This document shows, piece after piece, positions 54,841-64,000 of a stretch of DNA of 64,000 nucleotides; the first letter of the stretch is position 1; each line of letters opens with the position of its first letter. The DNA comes from Prorocentrum cordatum. Lineage: Eukaryota; Sar; Dinophyceae; Prorocentrales; Prorocentraceae. The translations under genes were made by a program, and so were the position numbers. The notes beneath the pieces were generated by a model. The model was not told where the DNA came from, did not search any database, and worked only from the letters and a program-made list of their open reading frames with translations. The stretch lies in contig CAUYUJ010015282.1 of the NCBI GenBank assembly GCA_963575745.1, forward strand, positions 923,151 to 987,150, read 5' to 3'.

Positions 54841-55340
54841 AACATTGTTTGGGATCGACGCGGGCTAACCCATTTTAGTGTCGGTGGTTGATCATGCAGA
54901 ACAGTTTTTCTCTGGCGCAATGGCGGCGCAATGCCTCCTTCATCTAGCGCTCTGGGGGCGCAGTACATCTCCCTTGTGGCCGTTTGAGGGTGCAGAACCC
55001 TCCCCGTATGCCCGCGCGTTGGTGCAGAACCCTCTTCCCCTGGCGCTGTGACGGCGCAAAACCCATTGTTTCCTGTTGGCCGCGTGGGTGTGTTGCCGTC
55101 TCTTTTGTTGGCCCTCTTAGAGCTAACGGAGTCCAGTAGGTGAGCCGAACCGAGTTCTACGAAGGCCAAGGGGGTCTTATAGAGCCCGAAGGAGTCCCAA
55201 GGAACCCATGGAGTCCATGAGGGCCAACTGGAGCCGAGTGGACACCACTGGAGTTCAATGGGGACTAAATGGTCACCTGTGGAGTCTAACGGAGTTCTTA
55301 CGTGCGCAATGGAGTCCTTCGAGTTGAGTCGACGGTTTTT
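54841..55340. repeat. Degenerate short repeats
   Basis: 54890-55090 has repeated GCGCA(A/G)xxCCTC-like motifs, and 55110-55330 GGAGTCC-like motifs as at 50166. No gene. Confidence 0.6.
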
Positions 55341-57240
55341 AATGTTCAGCCAGCGCTGGTAGACATTCGCGCTGGATTTATGATCGGTGACAATAAAGAA
55401 AACCAGCATAAGACTCGTTGAGTGCTGGGCCAAGAGACCACCGAAGAGTAGGATGGCATTCTAGTTTGCGCTGTCATCTCTTGAGATCTGAGGCTCACGC
55501 CCGAGGAATTCACAGCCTGACGGTCACACAACGAAGCCGTTTGTAGTGGCAGCGAAAGGTATTTACATATCTTTATGTATATACGTATATATGTATGTAT
55601 ACCGATGTTCGGGATGTGAACTCACATATTGAGGTATGGAGCGGCATGCCTAGCCATAAACATATTGGTTCGCAAGTCAGAGCGGCAAAGCGACATGCAT
55701 ACCTTTACTGGCGTACACAGAAGAAACACATAATATTGTTCGTGAGAGGGGCTTTGGCAACGACGGGCATGGCAATATCGAGGCAGGTGTATATTCGTTC
55801 GTTCGTGAACGCATATACAGATACATGACGGCCGAACGACTGTATACCGAGATAGGGCGCCCGCATTGCCCATTTGCATCGCACATACTTCTTGCCCGTC
55901 TGCTACTTGAACGCGATGGGGCTTGTAGGTGCCTGGAACGGTTTCCTCTGTGTCTGGGCTTGTCCAGGGGCACCTTTCGAGAAGCCCTGGACGGCGAAAG
56001 GGGCGATGCCCTCACCCCGCCATTCGCCGACAATCGAAGTGACCTGTGGTGCCAGGGTGGAGCAGCAGGCCAACGGTCTATCTGATATTTTTGATTTGGG
56101 ATCCCGCCTCGATGCTTTGCCATTAGAAGTTCTTTGTCCGAGCTTCCGACCGAGGTCCCAAAGTCAGCCCCCTTTGCCACGACAATTGTTCCCAAGGGGC
56201 CCTCCATATCATCCGTGGACTCTCTCCTGGGTAAAATTGCGCTTGCTTCGCCTTCCTCACGAGATTGCTTTGACTGATGTCTTGCCATCGTGATCCACTA
56301 GAGTTGCCCTCCAGAAGCAACCCCTTTGTGCTGGTCCCAACTTGATTGCGAGCTCTTTGTCTCACGCGGTCGCTTGAATTCCCGATGACGCCCCAGCGAG
56401 ATTGCGGCAACGCCAGGCTTTAGCCTCCAAGCTCACAACGAGCTCTGCCGCGAAACTCCAGCTGGACCCGTTGGTGTGACCCCTTGAGGCTTCCGCGACA
56501 GCTCGCCCAGGTCCTCAGCCATTCCCCCCCCACCCGACGCGAGGGGGGGGCCGGGCGCGACACTCAGCCTCCAAGGGGCCACGGCCAGCGCCCTCTGGCC
56601 CGGGAGCGCGGGGCGGCAGGCTGGGCCAGATGCTGGTCCTCGCCAGGGCGCCCGCCCCAGCGGCGCCGGCTCTCCTCCTCTCGACCCCTCGCGGGGCCTT
56701 TTTCCGAGGGGCCCAAGGGAGCCGGTTGGGGAGAGAGTGTCGGGTGCAGTTCGGGTGGTCGTGCCCGCGAGACTTGCAGGGTGCCCGCTTGTCAGGCCTC
56801 CAATTGCGGTCGGATCGCGCCGCTTTGACGCTGCGTCGGCCCCAGCGCGGGCGTTCAAGATTGAACGCCGCCAGTGGCATGGAATCGGCCCCCATCGAGC
56901 GATCCACGTCATCGGGAAGTCGCGATCGGTCAAGCTTGCACGGTTCACGTGGTGTCAGAAACCAACGCCGACGTCGTCGCGACGTGTCCCCGCCGTCGTG
57001 CCGTGGTGGTGCCTACCGCGGCACCTGCCCCGCCAGAACGGTCCGCCGTCCCAGCCCCCGAGACCACCCGCGGCGGCGGCATCCTTCGCCTCATTCCTCG
57101 TTCCTCCATTGCCCCCTCCCTTCTCCTCGCTCTTATCCTCCTTCCTCCTTGATGGTGCTGGCGCTTCTCCTTCCTCCTGATTGCTCCCCCCTCGTCCTTC
57201 CTCCTCCTCCTCCTCCTCCTCCTCCTCCTTCTCCCCACGT
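55341..57240. other. No confirmed gene
   Basis: Contains a TATGTATA-rich spot at 55570-55605. Plus ORF 55874-56293 and ORFs on both strands at 56433-57200 show no recognisable domain. A (CTC)n run lies at 57202-57230. Confidence 0.4.
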
Positions 57241-57508
57241 GGCCGTTTTGGCCCACGTGAGCCGCGCGGGGGAGGCCATTCAGATTGCCGAGGCTGGCGC
57301 GGAGCGCGTCGAGCACGGTGTGCAGCTCTCGGAGGTGGAGGCCCGCCCCCGCCGACACGACACCCGAGTGCGACGCTTGGCAGGTGTCCGTGGACAGCAC
57401 GTGCTGGCAGCATCCGAGCAGCTGCTGATGGCGGAGGTGAGCGAGGAGCGCGCCGAGGAGCTCTTGGAGGTCCAGGCCCGCCTCGCCGAGCTGAAGGTCG
57501 CGGCTTGA
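57241..57508 (+). pseudogene. Candidate retrocopy fragment behind a degenerate leader relic
   Basis: ACGTGGCCGTTTTGGCCCACG at 57238-57258 matches 16 of 21 leader positions and follows a (CTC)n run, like the two clear relics. The frame through it reads HVAVLAHVSRAGEAIQIAEA, then LAASEQLLMAEVSEERAEEL and LEVQARLAELK, and ends at TGA 57506-57508. The Ala/Glu/Leu-rich text looks helical. No family is recognised, and the leader match is weak enough to be chance. Confidence 0.3.
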
Positions 57509-59187
57509 CGTCTTTGCTGGTCAGGGCGTGATGTTTCTCGCTGGCCAAAGAGAGACGCCCTTCTCTGGCCAGGGGTGGATGCCCTTCGCAGCCGAAGCCA
57601 CTGCAGATGTCGCAGGCCAGGGAGCGGCCGTGCTGGGGAAGACGCATCGAGGCCTTGCGGCTTTGCACGCCTTTGCCAACGGCAGCGGCGACAAGACTAC
57701 CGCCTTGTCCAGGAGTCTCAATGACCGACGCTGGGCACGAAGACTTCTCACTTGAACGAGCCTTGAAATGGCTGCAGCGCCAGGCATGGTGGGCCTGTTT
57801 GCGCCGCTGTTGGATCCACGGATGCCGTCGCTGATGCGATATTCCTCTCCCTGCGTGCCGACGTTGGCAAAGTTCTTTTGGACGAGCGTACCAGCTTCAT
57901 AATGAAATTGTGACATATGTCGAGCTTGGCGATGACGTTTGGTGAGAGAACGGGCCTACGGCCTATATGTTGTGTATATGTAGACACTGCACTGAGTCTC
58001 CTTACCCTGGTTTCTACCGTGTCTTTCCTCCCGCATCCCCCATCCCCATCCGTTTTCCTGCTCTCTCCTTCTTCCTCCTTGTTTCTCACCCTCTCCTTTC
58101 TCCTTCGCTCCTTCCTCGTTCCTTCCCTATCCCCCCTCCCTCCATCCCTCCATCTCCTGCTTCTCCTCCAGGGGTGGCTCAGATCCGCTCAGGATCAGTT
58201 CGCAGACCCGTCCTAGGATACATCCTGGCCAGCTTCTCACCCCAGATCGACGTGTGACGGTCTTTGGGGGCCCGAAAACAGCCCACAGACGTGTAAAACA
58301 ACGAAAATCCCTTTCGAGCCCCCTTCGTCTGCAAAAAATCTAAAGATGGTCCCCGTAAGCTGACGTGTTTGATTATGGACCCTTTGTTAACCGCAACTGC
58401 CTAGCCTTCGCGCCGAAAACCGCCAGAGACCGTCAGAAAATCGCCAAAGACCGCCGCAGACCGCCCGAAGCCCGCCGAAGACCGCCCCAGGCTGGTGGCT
58501 GACAAGGGGGCCCGTCGTCGAAGACGTGACCTCCCCCCTGGGCCTGGCCAGGCCTGCAGCCTCGAGTCCGTGAGCGCGCTGGCTGGCGCCGCCGAGCCGG
58601 CCTGCGGGGATGCCGCGCCGGCGGAGGAGCACCGCGAGGTGGCGGAGGCGGGTGCGTCGCCGCCCTCGACGGCGGCGTGGCTCGGCGGGTGGGGCGGCGA
58701 GGGGGGGGTCGGAGTGGGGATGCGCCATGCGCAGGGCTGCGTGTCAAAAGTATTCGGCCGTCATTTTGATATTTCGATCAACCTTGACGGACCTTGACGT
58801 CAACCTTGACGGTTAGCGAGCCAACGTTTTAGTATTTCGCTAGGTGTAGACAGTGAAACATGACACACACGAGAATATAGGAGGATGACATTGGGAGCCA
58901 GGGAAACCATGAAAAATCAGAAACCCATGTGCGCAAAACCACAATAACCTAGATTTGCCGCTGGCATCCCGCATGCAATCGCGAAAGCGCACTCACTGAG
59001 CATTACCAGAAAGACCAGGCAATCAGTTTAAACAACAGAAACCATTGGTTTTTTTTTCCAAGAAAAATGAAAATCAAACGAAGCCAACGAGAAGAACAGG
59101 AAGATCATGATCGGAGACAGCTATTCTATACACAACTTTTTACGCCGACTGGCGTGGACAGGGCTGGTGGTAATGGTGGTGGAAGTG
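57509..59187. other. No confirmed gene
   Basis: A pyrimidine-rich stretch at 58025-58170, short repeats of ACCGCCxxAGACCG at 58418-58490, three CTTGACG words at 58780-58812 and an A-rich patch at 58850-59100. Confidence 0.4.
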
Positions 59188-59194
59188 GTGTTGG

Positions 59195-59227
<33 letters not shown>

Positions 59228-59320
59228 CGTTGGTGGTGGTGGTGGTGGTGGTTGCGTGTGTGTGTGTGTGTGTGTCTGTGTGTCTGTGTGTGTGTGTGTG
59301 CGTGGTGGTGGTGGTGGTGT
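59188..59320. repeat. (GTT)n, (GGT)n and (GT)n microsatellites
   Basis: GTT run, GGT run, then GT run in direct succession. Confidence 0.95.
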
Positions 59321-59544
59321 CTCTTGGGTCGTCTTGGGAGTCTCTTGGGCCGTCTTGTGGCCCTCTGGCGTCGTTTTGGGGCCCTCTTGGACACATGTTC
59401 GGCCATCTTGCGGCGTCCTTGGGGGCCTCGTGGGCCGCCTTGGCGCGTCGGGAAGCTGGGGGGGCGGGGGGGCAACCCACCGTACCATAACATTACTAGT
59501 AGATCGTATCTTGGCGCGCCCTACCAGGATGGAGCCCGCGAGAG

Positions 59545-59587
59545 TTTGTTTCCAGATTCCCTGGGGGAATCTGGTAACAAGCTCTTG
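59545..59587. repeat. Hairpin
   Basis: CCAGATTCCC, TGG loop, then the exact inverse. The stem extends outward over about 10 more bp with two mismatches. Confidence 0.85.
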
Positions 59588-60664
59588 TGGGCTGGATGGC
59601 CATTTGTGAAAAACCGCATCGTGTTTTCCCAAAACGTCCTTATAGTTTGACTTGACTTGCTCCCCGAAGAAATGCTGGCCCTCGCTTTCTCGCACTTCTG
59701 GTCCCGAAATCCAGATCTTCTTAGAGGGGGGGACTGGTCCTGGTCACAAACTCTTTTTGGGGTAATCTTGTTACAAACTCGTCTGAGGGGTCGGGTCGTC
59801 CTGCGTCCGTTTCGGGTTCGCCCCGTGATTGCCCTCAAGAGAGGGGGGGCGGGGGGGCGGGATGGGGGGTGGCGCGGCGGAAGGGGTAGGCAGGGGCACG
59901 TGGAGGAGGCGCACCACGGGGGCACCTCCAGCACGCCGGGCACAAAATCGCACCGACGCGCATAAACACGTGGAGCCACCTATGTGATTTGCACGCGACG
60001 TCTGCATGTTTTTGGTGTGTTGGCGGTGCTCGTTTCGCAGGTTAGCGCGGGGGAATTTGTTTTCAATTCCTTTTAAGGAAATTAACGTTTTCCCCCCAAG
60101 CCAGCCTGCAAAAGAAGCCCCGCCAGCACACCTGAATCATGAGGCACATCATGGGGGAGAGGACATAAAGTATGGGGGGTGGAATTGCGGTGGCAATTGG
60201 GGGGCGGATAGAGATGAGGAGGAAGGGGTCTCGTCGCCATGCCCGCCGCGGGCTGAGTCCGAACCCGAGCCCGAGCCCGAGCCAGAACAGTGACTTCAGG
60301 GATTTAGGGGGACACGGAGGGCAAGCAGGGGGGAGCAAGGGGAGGAGAAGGAGCAGGCGGAGGAGGAGGAGAGGGAGGCGAGCGATGACCGTTTATCTTA
60401 GGAGTCCGAAGTCTAGCCGCAGCTAGGGGCCAGGGCCATCGAGGCGCAGCGTGGGCGTGGGGTGCTGCAGCCTGCTTCACAAGAAACGCAGCGGCGCCGG
60501 GGAGGGATGAAGAAGAGGAGGGGGAGGAACAGGAGCAGGAGGAGAAGGAGAGGAGGGAGGAAATGGGGAGGAGGAGGAGGAGGACCTCGGACCCAGTAGC
60601 CCTACAGACAGCAACCAGGCGGTCGCAGTGAGTCCTCTTAGGCAGTCACGCCTTGAGCGTGCCC
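59588..60664. other. No confirmed gene
   Basis: GGA-rich tracts at 60330-60385 and 60505-60590. The rest is unique, with short overlapping ORFs. Confidence 0.4.
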
Positions 60665-60685
60665 CCGTAGCCATTGGGCTTCAGC
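60665..60685 (+). other. Possible degenerate spliced-leader relic before the start codon
   Basis: CCGTAGCCATT matches the first 11 leader bases exactly; the following GGGCTTCAGC matches only 4 of 10. It ends at the base before the ATG. It could mark a retroposed origin for the long intron-poor gene, or be chance. Confidence 0.3.
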
Positions 60686-63600
60686 ATGGATGTTTCTTTG
60701 TGGGCTCAGCTTAAGCGCAAGAGCTTAGTTCAGCGATTATCTGATGGTGGCGACCCGCCATTGTTTTCCAGAGATGCCTTGCTCAAGTGCGTGCAACAAT
60801 TATCGGCTCCTGGCTGTCCGCGGTGGTTTGCCACGAATCCTGATCGCATATTGGAGTATGAGTGCGTAGCACAGCTGTGGGTGAGCGGCTCTAGGACAGG
60901 GTATTCTGAGAGCGTGCTTGAACGTGTCATGGACATCGCTGGAATCGTGCACGCTGCCGCTCGCCCGCCAGCCCCCTCGAAGAATCAGAAACACAGACGG
61001 AAGCGAGGTCAACCGAAGAAGTACGCCAAAAAGGAAGCCAGAGACGAGATCACTCGATCAGTTGTGCTTAATCGCAGGGCCTTGACACGAGCACGTGAGA
61101 AAATAGCAGAGCTCAAGGATCTTGTCAAGAATTTGAAAGGCAGAATTTCAGAGTTGACTGGTCGATCGGGGCATTTCATCAGCCCGCCCGAAGGTATGGA
61201 TTTGGCTCTGCGTGCTGCGATGAGCAACCAGTCTGCAAACAGCATCGGCATGGGGCTGAAAATGGATTTAGCCAGCAAGACTTGCATTCGTTGGGAACTT
61301 CGCTGCCATGCCAGTTTGATTGCTTGTGTTCGGGGCTGCTATAAGATACTCCAGGACGTCAATTACTCAGGCCCAGAGGCGTCACTGTGCGCCCACGTCG
61401 TGTCCTGTGATGCCACGAACGCACTCGTGTGGCAGAACACAAAGCTTCACAATCTCAAAGTTCACAGCTTCTACCCGTTGCACGATTTGGCCGACAGTAC
61501 GTTTCAGGAAGTGTGCGACGGCATGGAGTGCGCAGCCATGGTAGCTGACATGAGACCGATGGTGAATGGAACGTCCGCCGAGCACCTGCACGGCACGATT
61601 CTCTCTCAACTGAGTTCAGTTGGGGCACCTACATGGAAGGATGATGCTCCGCCGAAGAGGGCGAACCACCTAGAAATTTGGATCATGAACTCGGACGCCG
61701 GTGGAGACATCGCAAAGTGTCGGAAGTGCGTGCAAGCAGAGGTTGCTGCAGACCCAGGAAAAGTATTCATTGGAGTGGATTGTATGATGCACCAATACCA
61801 CTTGATGGTCCGCAGCGACTTGGGTGTGATAGAGCACGCCGCCATTGAAGTATTCGGTCTTGACCCTGGGTATTGGAGCCGCTTGGCAAGCATCATGGTC
61901 TTGTGGCGGGACAAGGCTCGCAGCGTACACTCGGAACTTGTAGGTTTGCATGCTGGCAGCGCCATGGCGTCAACAAAGCTACCGCCGCGAGCTCTGGTTG
62001 GCCGCTGGGGGTCTGTGAGCGCATGCGAGGAGTATATTCTGGCATGTGATGAGACGGCTGTCAGAGAAGCACTTCGTCGAATTTGTGAAGCATCAGCCCC
62101 TCACAAGGCGAAGCGCAAGAAAGACGCCATCGATCAGGCGGCCGAGGATTCAGCCAAGGCTTTCACTGAGAAGATGAGCAAGGCCAGAGCCAGCGTGCTG
62201 ACAAGCTGTGCCAGCGACGCCATGTGGGCATTGATAAGGATTGCGCTGACAGCTCGGCAACCTCTGGACCACCTCTATCATTGGTTGATGAAAAAAGGCA
62301 ATGCGTTCCATGCTAAGGTTCTGAACTGGACTTCTTTTGGTGACGTTGAACGCGCAGCCGTTTGTGAGCTCGTTTGTGGTAAAGCAGAAGAGATCAACAC
62401 CGAGCTTGATGAATTGCTCTGCTTTGCTCGATTCAGACCGATTCTGGCCGATGCGTCTGGGCGCGACGCGCAGCTTCGCTTGGCGTGCTATGTATCTGCA
62501 GTGATCAACAACATCTCTTCGTTTCGGCACAGATTCTTGTGGCAATCCCAATCATATCCGCGACGGCTGTTCCTTCTCATCAAAGACCCACCACATGAGA
62601 AGAGCACGTTGAGAGCAAACGAGGCAGCAACGTTGCTGGACGTCACAGCCGATGATTTGGAACTCAACACGGCTAAGATTCGGCGAGCGCTTCTTCCGAG
62701 TATTACTGCTGCAGCGAGCGACGGCACGCTCAGCAAAGAAGCTTTCAATTTTCTGAGTGTACTCGCTGTGCTGATGACTGGGGACACGCAGGAGATCGAG
62801 GGGCTGAACAACGTATGCAAGGCTGTGGTGCGGAGTGGACCCAAAGCTGGCTTGAGCTTGGTTGCAGCTCGGTCAATTTTGCGCAAGTTGCTTGGCTTAG
62901 GCCGCAAAGATGCCAAGAGGAAATGGGCTAGCGTGGCAAATCGTTTCGAGGAGCTGAAGGCTGCCGCGGTCGAGTTCTATCCAGATGTACAAGCAGTGCT
63001 TGCAGACCCTGAACGCTTCGCGGCCGCGCCGCCAGTGGCATTCACAGCTCCGCCCGTGCCCGCGCGCCTCTTGACAGAATACAGGAGGACAAGCAATGTG
63101 GGCCGGAGAGCCAAGGCATGGAGCTTGGCACTTTACCGAGCAGTTGGCAAATCGAGAACAGCAACGTATTGTTTGTATGTGGCTGATTCGAAGGATTGCA
63201 TTCCGACTAACGTGTACTTGAACGCTGGTACTCTAGGCCTCCTAGATGGGGTCGGAGTAGATGGGGTCGGTAGATCGCGATCGCGCCGCATCGCCGATGC
63301 ATCGACGATGTGGCTCGACGTGGAGCCCGATTTTGTCCACGCCGACTTCGCCGGTGCATCGCCCACGTCGACGATGCATCGCACGTGCATCGCCCATGCA
63401 TCGCCGATGCATCGCCAACGTATCGCAAACGCTGCGCGATCCTCCGACCCCATCCACTCGGGCCCCATCTAGGATGCCTCTAGGTACTCATGGCTGTCTT
63501 GGTTTCCTCGCGCACTGCAGGGTATATAGTGGAGTGGCAATGCAAGATCCAAGCATGAGACTTCAACGACCTGTCCAAATTACAAACGCAGAAGATTTTT

Positions 63601-64000
63601 TTGAGACGTGTTCAGACTTGGGCGATGAGTTCCATGTGTTCAAATGCGAGATCGACTGGTCAACCGACCCTGATCAATTCGGTAGGGGTGCTCTGCTTCT
63701 GGCCACTGCAGAACATATATTTACTTTGAGCGACCCGCCTCCACCGAAGAAAACAACAGTTGACGTATCAACATCTCCACTTGAAGAGTTGCTTGATCTC
63801 GATCCGTTTGATCTCACTGAGGAGCAGTTCGAGCAGTTCAAGGCTCGGCTTGAACTCGAGGAGGATGGCTATGAGCTTCGCGCAGAGGATCCCGGAGACT
63901 GCGAGGAGACTCAGGAGACTGAGTCAATTGTCAAAGTCGCCAAGCACCTCAGCCAATCCGACTTGCCGAAGGATGATGAGCTCGCATTCGCAGCTGCATC
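60686..64000 (+). CDS. Uncharacterised large protein, two exons visible, 3' end beyond the window
   Basis: ATG 60686 is the first in frame, with a TAG 18 nt upstream (60668). Exon 1 (60686-63227) gives 847 residues; exon 2 (63484 to the end) adds at least 171. I recognise no family. Visible parts: a basic stretch KHRRKRGQPKKYAKKEARDE near residues 100-120, then a likely coiled coil (ALTRAREKIAELKDLVKNLK, about 130-155); NSDAGGDIAKCRKC (about 335-348) and GVDCMMHQYHLM (about 363-374), whose Asp and C/H spacing recall RNase H-fold transposases such as hAT; GDTQEIEGLNNVCK near 700-712; and an acidic tail (LDLDPFDLTEEQFEQF) in exon 2. A transposase-derived or mobile protein is possible but unproven. 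Codon pattern and an unbroken frame over 2.5 kb support a real gene. Without splicing the frame ends at TAG 63470-63472 inside the intron. Confidence 0.8.
63228..63483 (+). mobile_element. Introner-like intron (GT-AG, 256 nt) made by a TIR element
   Basis: The element 63234-63482 has terminal inverted repeats (63234-63279 and 63435-63482, about 47 bp). The left arm holds TCCTAGATGGGG and GATGGGGTCGG, and so does the inverse of the right arm. The 7-bp direct repeat GGTACTC flanks it (63227-63233, 63483-63489). The left duplicate supplies the GT donor (G|GTACTC), and element end A plus right duplicate G supply the AG acceptor (CTCTAG|GTACTC). Removing 63228-63483 restores the pre-insertion sequence exactly and joins two open frames. 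No ORF of its own, so it is non-autonomous. The interior is rich in GCATCG words. Confidence 0.85.

Noticed and set aside
63228-63483. Normal C terminus of the long protein ending at 63472
   Set aside because: The last ~80 residues of that frame are encoded by the inserted TIR element, and the gene's own frame resumes right after it.

Overview
The window looks like dinoflagellate nuclear DNA. The decisive sign is the dinoflagellate trans-splicing leader (core GTAGCCATTTTGGCTCAAG): a perfect 22-nt copy lies on the minus strand at 6528-6549 and a 21/22 copy on the plus strand at 21494-21515. Both lack a following GT donor, so they are relics of retroposed mRNAs and not leader-RNA genes. The GC-rich composition, the load of purine/pyrimidine microsatellites, the decayed LINEs and an introner-like intron all fit. 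The species cannot be named from sequence alone. I saw no tRNA, rRNA, snRNA or CRISPR locus.

Layout. 1-2965: broken LINE with reverse transcriptase and RNase H. 2966-5530: (GAG)n, (GAC)n and (GAT)n tracts plus an inverted copy of a 90-bp repeat element (family A). 5531-6549: retrocopy-like region on the minus strand headed by the perfect leader relic. 6550-9540: microsatellites and several degenerate repeat families. 9541-11180: a 90-bp array with about ten nearly identical units. 11845-12430 and 34548-35075: two copies of another composite repeat (family B). 14597-15255: hairpins and a foldback element. 18840-20560: three satellite types. 21494-27944: a long LINE with a leader relic at its 5' end, ORF1-like, endonuclease and RT parts. 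30632-34590: a second decayed LINE and an ORF fragment. 36360-38000: a nested palindrome and a ~64-bp minisatellite. 40670-42115: a 1.3-kb TTAGC/TTTAGC satellite bracketed by inverted CCCTACCTAGG. 42430-44160: repeats and a hydrophobic minus-strand coding candidate. 51090-54840: three tandem copies of a 1.1-1.2 kb unit. 60686 to the window end: the one convincing non-LINE gene.

That gene encodes an unrecognised protein of more than 1,019 residues. Its frame is broken near the end by a 249-bp element with ~47-bp terminal inverted repeats and a 7-bp target duplication (GGTACTC). Reading the element as a GT-AG intron (63228-63483) rejoins two open frames exactly at the insertion site. This is the structure expected of a transposon-derived intron (introner) and is the best finding here.

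There is no operon-like organisation. Most of the window is mobile or satellite DNA, and several short exon candidates are given at low confidence.
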